Assembly: GCA_018398765.1 (NCBI GenBank)
Contig: JAHBMJ010002031.1
Span: 15,425 to 56,322 of the forward strand
Direction of reading: 5' to 3'
DNA: 40,898 nt
DNA from: Chromera velia
Taxonomy: Eukaryota; Sar; Chromeraceae
Part shown: positions 32,748 to 40,898 of the stretch, one piece after another
How positions within the stretch are numbered: the first letter of the stretch is position 1
Layout: every line of letters starts with the position of its first letter
The notes under the pieces: generated by a model
Told to the model about the DNA's origin: nothing
The model's input: the letters and a program-made list of their open reading frames with translations, nothing else
Databases searched by the model: none
Translations under genes and position numbers: made by a program

Positions 32748-35700
32748 TCAGATGATCAGGTTTCTGTCTCTCTGCGTCGGGGTGGGAAGGTCTGTGACGA
32801 AATGGTATTCGTCTTCATCGATCACCGACCCGGCAGTAGAACCGATGGCGAACTCCTCAGCAGCCCCGTGCTCGTCCCCCCGTGCAGAGGGGGAGAAGGC
32901 ACCAGACTGCTGTGCAGACATGAACGTGCCGTAGGCACTCGGGGCGTCCTTGAGGAAATCTGTGACATCCAGGGGGACCCTCTTGGGCAGCAGAGCGGGG
33001 GAAGTGGAGGGGGGGGCAATAGGGGCGGTAGTGGAATGGGAAGGGGCGGAAATTGAGACCAAGTGCGCCTCTCCCGCCATGATTTGTTTCTTCTTCTCCT
33101 GCTGAACGGAGGGGAGGGAGGCCTGCTTGGACGAAGAAGAAGGGACAGAGGATCCGAAGGACAAAACACGGGTGGCTGCGGCAAGGGATCTGCGGTTAGT
33201 GGACGCTGTATGCTGAGGCTGCATATCGATCCCGGACTCCAGATCCCTCTGCAGCTTCCCCCCCCCATGTGTCCTTCGGGACTTCCCCCCCCCGAGGGCG
33301 GGAGGACGCGAGTAGGAACTGTAACGGTTCTGCCTGCTGTCATTCAAGGGAGAGTTCTGATCGGAGGATGAGGAGGCGGATGTCGACTCTTCCCTCTGGA
33401 GCATCTGATTCGGGTGGGTGCTGCAGGATTGGGAGCACCCAGAGGCAGAGGGAGCAGCCAGACGCTGCCGTTCCCCCGCGTGGGTGTGGAACGAGACGCC
33501 GTCTCCTATCCTGTTGTCTGCACGCAGTGAGGAGAAGAGACGGGGGGGGGAAGAAGAGAAGGGTCAGAGAGAGACAGAGAGAGGGGGGGAGAGAGAGAGA
33601 GACAGAGAACGGAGGTCTTCTGTCATTCATGCACTTTTTTTTCTTTCGACAGGTAGTTCGAAGAAGACACAAGGCAGGCAGGCAAGATGCGTGATTGCAT
33701 GAAGGTTGCTATGCAAACAACTGGAAGGGAGAGACGACAGTCCGAGTAGTCTGAAAAGCAAAAGAACCCCCGGGGGGCACGGAGGCATTGGAGTTTTCCT
33801 TCACGCAGCAGCAGCAGCAGCAGTTTCACTCGACAAATCCCCCCTTCCCTCTCCATCTCAGATTGATTTCTCCCTAGTCCTTCCACCGTCACAAGCACCG
33901 GACAGCACTGACCGATGGGAATAAACCAGAGGAGAGGGTTGGGTCCCAGCACATCCGAGAGGTTGGCGAGGTACCCCCTATGCCATATCGAGAGCTCCCC
34001 CCTGCCGTTGCCCCTTCCGTTGGCCATCTGCCTCTGTCTCTTCTCCAGGTGCTCGATCGTCGTCATTCCCCTCACAGCAAGCCAGGTGTGGAACATCCAG
34101 AAGGAGGACACAAGGGAGCCCAGGAAGGAAGCAAGCACAAAGGCAACCACAAGGGAGAAGTCACCCCATGTACGGCTCTGCGCAGAGAGAGAGGGAAAAA
34201 AGGGTACATCACACACACTTAGACAAAACGAACTCAAATGGCAAAGGGCGAAAGCTAAAGAAAGCCGACAACACCAGGAACAACCTAGCTAGAGATTCTT
34301 TGAAAATAAATGCACGGAATACAAGAGCGCATTTACGTTTCGTCTTTCCTTCCAGAGGGAAAGAAAGAAAGAAAGAAAGAAAAAAAAGAAAGAAAGAAAG
34401 AAAGAAAAGAAAGAAAGAAAGGAAGGAAGGAAGGAAGAAAGAAAGAAAGAAAAATCCACAACGACATGCCGACCCGACCCCTGCACTGCAGACACATGAT
34501 CGCAACAAAAGAACCCGAGCTGAAAGAGAGACAGACCCATGCACCCACTGACCGACCTGACTGGGAGGCATGCCGAAGAAATCCTCCAGAAGGAACAAAG
34601 AGATCAAGTTCAGAGTCAGGGCCGCATACGAAAGCAACAGGTAGAAAAATCTGCATGCATGAAGCAGTCAAACACACACTCACACATCAACATGCATAAC
34701 AACATAACCAAACAGAAGAACAAAAGAATGAGAGACTCACTCCAAAGCTATGGAAGACAGAAAGAACGGGTAAGTAAGTCGAGCGGAGGCAGACAGACAA
34801 AAGAGAAGAAAAACGAAAAAAAAAAAAAAAAACCGTCACCCTCAAATTTCCTTTCTTTCTGAGCTCATCTGTCCTTCTCTTCGCCAGGTGAAACTTCGCA
34901 TCTTCCCATCCACCTCCCATTTGACGTCTTGTCACCTTGTTTGCCCTCTCAACAGAACTTAGACAACGCAGACATGCCTAGGACATTCTTTCTTTTGCGC
35001 TGTCAAACAGAACCCCCTCGGTAGGTCTCCTTCTCTGACTGACTGCCGGACTGATAAATTGACTGACTGACTTGTGGTTGCCCCATCCCACACAGTTGTT
35101 GATCCAGGGGCAGTGGTGATCCATTCGGAGCACGCACTTCTGGCAGAGGCGGCAGTGGTGGCACCTGTCGGGCTTGTACTTCATGCACCACTTGCACCAC
35201 CGTCTCTCGCCTGTGCCCTTCTTCTCCTGCAACCAAAGGTTCATTCACAACGAGAAGAGAAGAGAAGAGAAGAGAAGAGAAAGGTGTGAGAGAAAGGTGC
35301 GTGAGAGAGAGAGAGAGAAATGAATAGCCAGGGGAGAAAGAGCAGAAGTATCACAGCGGCAGGTGCGCGCCTTCCAGCCTACTTCACCTGGTGACAGGCT
35401 TCTTAGAAAAAAAAAAAAAACAGAACCCGCCGAGGTCATTTATCGGCGATCCACGGATCAAAAACGCCAACCGGAGAAAAACAGTGAACAGCCGCTGATG
35501 GTCTCTGCGCAGATCGATTATTGGGTCCCGCTAAAATCCCCCTTCCCCTCACCGAAGAGTCTCTACAATACCTCCTCTCCCACAAACAAAAGAAGAAAAA
35601 AACTACAAACGAAGAACCTCCAGGCAACGTTGCCCCATCTGCCCACCCACCTGTGTCTGGAGGTTGGCGGTTCCTGTGGCATCGATGATCCTCTCCCCCC

Positions 35701-37203
35701 TCTCAGCTGCCCACCAGGCAGTGTTGGGAATCGACCCTGCAAGCAGAAGCAAGAGGAAAGAGAGAGAGCTCATACGGGTGATGAACTGCGTCGGAAAACG
35801 GTCGGGGTGGTTGTTCGTTCGTTCGTTCAACTCATCATGTCATGTCAAATGGACACGACACCGACAGAATGCACGCATCCAAGGTGAGTGAGACGGACAC
35901 TAACTCACTAACAGGGGGCCCTGCTCCCGCTTCGCTCAATTGAAGGACAGAGTGCAGGCAAGAACGAGGGGAGCAAAATTCCATTCTTTGCAGAGCAGAG
36001 CACAACATATCAGAAAAGAAAAAGCAACTAGACAGCTGGTGGAAGGAAACGAAAAGAGCAGAAAAAGGAGGGAGCAGAAAATAAGGAAGGAAAAAGGTGC
36101 CGCTCGCGACCGCTACTGAAAGTGTCCTTGAATCTTTCTTTTGTCACATTCTATTGGACAAGTTTGTAGCAACAGGAAGGCAGCAGCCCCGAATCTCCCC
36201 CCGTCTCTCTCTCTGCCTCTGTCTTTCTCTCTTTCTGCATGGGCGGGCAGCGTTACTGACAAGAGGTGTTCCTCCCTCTTCAACCAATCTGTCACCATGC
36301 ACACTCCACTGAAGAGGTGCATGGAAGGACATCGATGCATCCCCTTCCCTTTCCCCCCTCCACCGAAGCTGCGAACAAAACACAGAGAGAGACCTTAACC
36401 GTTAGCCGTGCAACCGACCCCCATACCCACCCACCGACCAACCTGCAGGAGTCTTGACGGCCCGAACGAAGGACCAGACGACCATCAGAGCCGCCAGGTT
36501 GAACACCAGACCCTCAACAAGCCCTCTGCATGCATGCATGCGTGCATGGTGGTGGAGAAAGATACTTCAACAAACAGTCACGAAAAAAAGTCAAACCCCT
36601 CTCTCTCAGAGAAGCTTCCTTCTGTTCGTTCCAACAAAAAGTTCCAGAAGGATCAGGAAGGCAAAGGCTAAGGAGTCCAATGCAACCCTTGCGACAGAGC
36701 GACGCTTCACACGTGACCAACGAAGCCTTCCCTCACCAACCCGCCATACAGCCAAGAAACCCAGAGAACAAGGGAGGGGAAAGAGGAGACAGAAGGAAGC
36801 CTTTCATTTCAGTCTAGTTCCCCCGCCCGCAACTGACCGCCGTGCGATGACGTCATCCACCCGGTCCCAGTCCTCATCTAGCTGGAGCATTGGGATGCAG
36901 TGGAACTGCAGCAAGACAGAGAGAGAAGGAAGGCAGAGGGTTACTCATCACCGAGAGACGAGAGAGGTTTCCTCGAGATGAAGAGACGTGTGCCTCCCTC
37001 AGGCCCCACCGCTTAGTCCCTGAAGGAAAGACGCCCTCACTGACCATCATGAAAGTTCCGTAGAAGAAGGCGATGACCCCAACCACAGTGAACAGGGGGA
37101 GGAGCTTGGACAGTCTCTCAAGGAGACTTGCGGGAGAGTTGATTCCCTTCAAAGGGAGAAGAATCTCCGCAGAGTTGTCGTTGAAAGCTCTACTACGAAA
37201 CAT
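32748..37203 (-). CDS. DHHC-type protein S-acyltransferase (palmitoyltransferase), eight exons, 559 aa
   Basis: Exons are 37203-37045, 36905-36838, 36525-36443, 35736-35651, 35226-35072, 34650-34557, 34177-33913 and 33517-32748. All seven junctions keep phase and the total is 560 codons with stop. The enzyme transfers palmitate to protein Cys at membranes. Four membrane segments are visible: about 33-52, 77-97, 184-206 and 222-246. The Cys-rich domain (142-183) carries [15 protein letters not shown] and the catalytic DHHC at 168-171 followed by PWINNC. TTIE (254-257) matches the TTxE motif, and [17 protein letters not shown] (287-303) fits the PaCCT region. GDGVSFHTH follows, then a long Ser/Gln-rich tail. 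All catalytic residues are present. The start is Met 37203; an in-frame ATG at 37362 would add 53 residues, and a TTGCAG just before the chosen Met suggests a 5'-UTR intron. Localisation (Golgi, IMC or other) cannot be told. Confidence 0.92.
34360..34452. repeat. (AAAG)n repeat in DHHC intron 6
   Basis: AAAG/GGAA tetranucleotides that read as a T/C-rich tract on the gene strand. They lie between the donor at 34556 and the acceptor at 34178 and may serve as extended pyrimidine sequence. Confidence 0.85.
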
Positions 37204-37730
37204 CTTACTGCAAAAGAATGAGCACTTACAAAGGTCAGGAAAGGACCACAGGCCCTTAACAGAAGGAAGGAAGGAGGACCTCGATCGATTCCGTCCTACC
37301 TCATGTACAGACACGTCAGTGCCTCGACACTTCTCTTGCACCAGAAAAAGCGCCGAGGACAAACTTCACTGGCCGAAACTTCCAGCCACACCTAACGCCA
37401 GCACTGCACACCACATACAACCGTCCGTCCTTCCGTGTAGGATAACTGTCAGCAAGGAGGGGAAGGAAAAGCACACATTTCACTCTGAAGTCATGCAGTC
37501 CTTTAAATTTTGACGCACTTAATTGCCGGGGCCGCAGGACCAAAATTTGCCCTGTTTGAGTTCCTCGGATGCCGCGTGAGTCCATTTTCTCTCTCTGCAT
37601 GCGTGCGTCAGAATGTCTGTATCAGGGGTGACGGAAAGACTCCGATTTGGGTGCACGCGCGGCACCCCTGTCTCACAGAGGGCGTCTCCCAAATTCGCAT
37701 AAATTCGCACTCTTAATGAATCTCCTGCAG
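37204..37730. other. 5' flank of the DHHC gene
   Basis: Divergent spacer between the DHHC start and the possible plus-strand gene. Antisense and sense frames up to 146 codons overlap the first DHHC exon and are taken as shadows. A donor-like GC|GTGAGT lies at 37576 on the plus strand; joined to the acceptor at 37730 it would be in frame, but no start codon is visible in that frame. Confidence 0.3.
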
Positions 37731-38067
37731 GATCAGCCTCCGATCAGGACATTCGACATTTGATCCTCTATTTTCCTCCCTCAATTTCACACTGAGAGAC
37801 TCCTGTGAGATTGCCAGACCATTTTCACAAAATTCCGACCACACTCCTGGACTTGCCTTTGTTCGAAGCGAAAGAAAAGGGGTCCATTGCGACGACTGTC
37901 AGACTGTGCGTGCAGAGGACGAAGGTACGGCCTCGGAGAGACAGACTGCTGCAGTCACTCTTCTCTCGCCGTGGCTCATTCACCGCATTCTCCTTTGGGT
38001 ATTGTATCGTAGTGGCTTGGCGTGTGCAGCAGTGGAGCTTTAAAGAACGGCGCCTGGCGACTTGCTG
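37731..38067 (+). CDS. coding-like block, possible exon, frame ambiguous
   Basis: An acceptor (AATCTCCTGCAG) at 37721-37730 opens a frame with no ATG and no stop until 38040, encoding a plausible Cys-containing peptide (TLRDSCEIARPF ... VHCDDCQTVRAEDE) up to a donor G|GTACGG at 37925. A second plus frame at 37796-38067 has higher third-position G+C and a phase-2 donor (CTG|GTGACC) that would splice in frame to the exon at 39135. The minus strand is also open here (37825-38120). One of the three is likely coding; I cannot decide which. Confidence 0.25.
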
Positions 38068-38288
38068 GTGACCTGGGGGGAAAATGTCACACTTCGGTCC
38101 CATCAAGTCAGTCGGCCTCTGAAAAAGGGAAATAGAGGGGAGCAGTGGGGAGGGAAAGAATGTAAGGGCTGTACGCTGTAGATGGGCTCCACCATTGTTG
38201 AATGAGGTCACAGGAGTGCGTTGCAATGCCCGAGAAAAATCGTTCTCCCATTTATCCCCCCTCACTCCATGTTCTCTAGCTACCTTCC

Positions 38289-38356
38289 CGAATGGGACTT
38301 TGTGCATTTGCAAATGGAACTTTGTGCATTTGCGAATGGAACCTTTTGCATTTGCT
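38289..38356. repeat. three copies of a 22-bp tandem repeat
   Basis: Units of the type AATGGAACTTTGTGCATTTG repeated three times with two or three changes each. Confidence 0.85.
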
Positions 38357-38784
38357 AGGGTCAGACTCGTCTCTTCTCTTGTACTCTCTGTGTGTTTTCC
38401 GTGATCCGACTCATATGTTGGTTTTGTCTGTATCCAAATTAAGGACGACTCAGGTTTCTGCCGTCTTTTGGCGGCTGCTTCCCTTTCTTTATTGCATTCA
38501 TTTCTCTCGTTGTTCCCTTCTTCTCTTCTGTTCTTTCCTTTTCCTCCGTCCTTTCTTACTTTTTCTCTCACTTCTTTTCTTGCGTTCTTACTTTTTTTGC
38601 TTTCTGTCTGTCTGAAGAGAAAAAGGGAAAGAAAAGACGATATTGTCTGTCGGTCTGTCTGTCTTTGTACAATGGAGACGAAGCGACACATAGTCTAGAT
38701 TTGTTCTGTACATATTGTTGCCCTTTTTTATTTGTTTGTCTGTTTCCTTCTTTTTTCTGTTCTCTTTTCTCTTTCTTTTGTTTT

Positions 38785-39120
38785 CGTCACTGTCGTCACT
38801 TGCTTCCTTCTTTTGTTTTCGTCCCTTGCTTCCTTCTTTTGTTTTTGTCACCTGTTTCCTTCTTTTGTTTTGGTCACTTGCTTTCTTCTTTTGTTTTGGT
38901 CACTTGCTTCCTTCTTTTGTTTTTGTCACCTGTTTCCTTCTTTTGTTTTCGTCACTTGCTTCCTTCTTTTGTTTTTGTCACCTGTTTCCTTCTTTTGTTT
39001 TGGTCACTTGCTTTCTTCTTTTGTTTTCATCACTTGCTTCCTTTTTTTGTTTTTGTCACCTGTTTCCTTCTTTTGTTTTGGTCACTTGCTTTCTTCTTTT
39101 GTTTTCGTCACTTGCTTCCT
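38785..39120. repeat. 26-bp pyrimidine-rich minisatellite, about 13 copies
   Basis: The unit is of the TTCCTTCTTTTGTTTTCGTC-ACTTGC type. Copies are spaced exactly 26 bases (for example 38811, 38837, 38863, 38889) with C/G/T variants at one site. No unit has a stop in any plus frame, so three long Phe/Leu/Ser-rich frames arise. These look membrane-like but are composition artefacts. The array ends 14 bases before an exon acceptor. Confidence 0.92.
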
Positions 39121-39134
39121 CCGCTGACTTGCAG

Positions 39135-40335
39135 GAACGTACTTGTGACGGGTGCGATGATTTTTGGACTGCCCCAAGTTCCTGCCATTCTAGCTGCAAA
39201 TGTGAAGAGAGAGGTGGGGCCGGTGTTCGGGGAACTCGGAGCAGGCAAACTGTCCAAGCCTTTCAACAGTCAGTCAGTCAGTCAGTCAGTCAATGAATGA
39301 GTATGTGAGCTAGGGCATAGTGAGTATTTTCCGCTGAGTCTTAACCCACATGAAACGTTTGAAGAGTGAGTGAGTGAGTGACTGAGTGAACTAGTGAGGG
39401 GGTGAGGGAATGAGTAAGTGAGAAAGATGAAGAAACCTGTACGCCTGCCTGCCCATCGTGTGGAGAACGCTCACCCGAGTGACCCCGCAGTGCAGTTCCC
39501 CTGGGGGGGAGAATTGATTTCCTTCCTGAATGAGCTGTCGCAACGGCTTCCTGACTGACTGGACCGCTTGTTTGCGATGCGTGGCGAAATCTGATGACAG
39601 ACAGACCCATCATTCCTTCCGTCCGTGTGGTCCTTTTGTGTGTAGTGTAGTTCAAGTTTTCATCAGATGGGTGCTTAAGGGAGATGAAAGGAGGCCGGGT
39701 CGCCAGAAAAGACGGACAGCCAGACAAATCGATTTCGAAGATCGTCGACAGATACCGACGGACAAATTGACAAATAGACGGACACACGGACGGGCAGACT
39801 GACAAAGACACAGACAGACAGACGGACAGACACATGCATGCAGAAACACAGAGGAATGAATACACATGCATGCACGCAATAGACAGATGCAGACAGACAG
39901 AGAGACAGACAGACAGACAGACGCAGACAGACAGACAGAGACATGCCACACAGGTGCAGGGATACAGGCAGAGACAGATGGGGTGGGGTCATCGGGAAAG
40001 GAAGAGAGAAAAAAGGCATCGGACAGTCAAAGAGACGGGAAGAGGAGATGGATTTTCAAAAGGACACGAGGCTAACGGTAGAAGACGTCTCTTTTGTCTG
40101 ACTGGCGGTCTGTTGTGTACATGCAAACGAAAAGGAAGGAAAAGACGGAAGCATATGGTGTACATGTCCTTCTTTCTCTGTGGGAAAATGAAAAAAAAAA
40201 AAACCATCTGCCCTCCTCACACAGAGTCTGCCCTTCCCTTCCACCCTTTGATCTCTTTTCGGTTGATTGTGTGTGCAGTGAATCCACAGAGCGACACAGT
40301 GAACGACATGGGCCGATCCCGCACGTACACCTCAG
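39135..40335 (+). CDS. two probable exons of a plus-strand gene, incomplete at both ends
   Basis: Exon 39135-39268 follows a GCTGACTTGCAG acceptor, enters in phase 2, has 44 codons (NVLVTGAMIFGLPQVPAILA ... ELGAGKLSKPFN) and ends in phase 1 at A|GTCAGT. Exon 40279-40335 follows TTGATTGTGTGTGCAG, enters in phase 1 and ends at a consensus CTCAG|GTAGGT, giving M then NPQSDTVNDMGRSRTYTS. The junction restores an in-frame Met codon. The first exon has a hydrophobic stretch that could be one membrane helix. I recognise no family. The upstream exon is probably in 37.7-38.1 kb and the next is beyond 40335, perhaps outside the window. Minus-strand frames are open over both exons, but their splice sites are poorer. 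Confidence 0.45.
39253..39425. repeat. (CAGT)n and (GAGT)n microsatellites at an exon-intron junction
   Basis: CAGT units start at the 3' edge of the exon and continue into the intron to 39292, followed by GAGT/GAGG units at 39363-39422. Confidence 0.9.
39770..39960. repeat. (CAGA)n-rich satellite
   Basis: CAGA/CGGA tetranucleotides with two TGCATGCA copies (39834 and 39866). Minus-strand Cys/Leu/Ser frames through it are repeat artefacts. Confidence 0.85.
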
Positions 40336-40847
40336 GTAGGTTCCTTCACATTCAGTAGCATTCACCCAGGAGTGTAGACCTCTCTCTCTCTCCCCCTCTC
40401 TCAAGAAGAAGAAGAAGAAGACGCCATTGAGTAACCCCCCCTCCCGCGTCTTGAGGAAGAAAGGGATTTTAAGGTGTGTGGCACCAGTCATCAATCTTTT
40501 GCAAGCTAGTGCGGAAAGAATTGGGAAAATCCCTTCTCCCTTGGGACTGGGATGCATGAGGAGGCTGAAGTAGAGAGGAGGTGTGAGAAGGGGGGGGGAT
40601 GAGGGTACACCGGTGGGGCGGGAGAACGAAGGAAGCATATTGTCTGTGTGTGTGTTGTCGGTGTGCGTGTTTGCTTTTGTTCGTAAAGTTTCTTCCCGGT
40701 CTTTGGGAGAGACAGACAGAGTGGGGGAATGGGGGGGAGAGGACAGGCTAGCTCTGGTTGGGTAACGGCCATTCTCTCCTTTGGCCCCTTCATCTTTCTG
40801 TCTCTCTCTTGCTCAACTGCATGTGTGCACTTGTGTGTGTACGTATG

Positions 40848-40898
<51 letters not shown>
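40336..40898. other. repeat-rich window end
   Basis: Contains (CT)n at 40380-40400, (AAG)n at 40405-40421, poly-G runs at 40590 and 40730, and a terminal (CT)n at 40851-40898. I see no further exon that accepts the phase-1 donor at 40336. Confidence 0.6.

Noticed and set aside
32275..32934. 219-codon plus frame
   Set aside because: Antisense to the last DHHC exon and C/T-rich flank; no domain, and the opposite strand is clearly coding.
37225..37246. Apparent 22-nt intron (GTAAGT...TTGCAG) before the DHHC start
   Set aside because: Far shorter than every other intron here (139-706 bases); more likely an acceptor of a longer 5'-UTR intron plus a chance donor, with the frame open through it.
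38665..39300. 211-codon multi-pass membrane-like frame
   Set aside because: It is the translation of a 26-bp minisatellite, open in all three plus frames because no unit contains a stop; only the last ~45 codons overlap a probable exon.
39341..39949. 202-codon minus frame
   Set aside because: Mostly CAGA and GAGT repeat translation. A small segment (about 39470-39550) has exon-like edges, but I could not join it to anything.

Overview
The window looks like nuclear DNA of a eukaryotic microbe with split genes, most likely a chromerid-type alveolate alga (Chromera/Vitrella-like). This is inference, not a database match. It rests on spliced genes with phase-consistent introns, long single-exon genes rich in low-complexity sequence, an ankyrin protein with the 'ADPN' style of repeat, a secreted VWD/EGF-like protein, chromodomain retroelement debris and very abundant microsatellites. 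Both window ends lie in (CT)n repeats, and three single N bases sit inside homopolymer runs, so repeats probably set the assembly limits.

Layout. 0.45-2.3 kb: minus-strand gene for a secreted protein of unknown function, rebuilt from three exons; its 3' end is unclear. 2.3-3.25 kb: divergent intergenic spacer with a perfect 17-bp hairpin. 3.25-3.66 kb: small four-helix membrane protein (+). 3.76-5.77 kb: dense satellite, including a ~290-bp higher-order array. 6.58-10.98 kb: large minus-strand gene of at least 1,268 codons, with a (CA)n-filled intron. 11.0-12.5 kb: unresolved coding-like sequence and a 128-codon plus-strand frame. 14.2-15.3 kb: secreted VWD + EGF-like protein (+). 16.77-18.30 kb: element-like block with nested terminal inverted repeats. 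19.98-21.67 kb: 562-aa protein of unknown function (+). 23.5-27.8 kb: four-exon ankyrin-repeat gene of 1,027 aa (+). 28.4-29.76 kb: a minus-strand exon and a degenerate zinc-finger/chromodomain frame. 32.7-37.2 kb: eight-exon DHHC S-acyltransferase gene of 559 aa (-). 37.7-40.4 kb: probable exons of a further plus-strand gene that may leave the window, with a 26-bp minisatellite in the preceding intron.

The genes show no common pathway and no operon-like order. The clearest results are the two multi-exon reconstructions (DHHC and ankyrin), in which every junction keeps the reading frame. Other notable features are the GTCAGT donor bias with donors embedded in (GTCA)n microsatellites, the nested inverted-repeat element, and a marked excess of the palindrome TGCATGCA.
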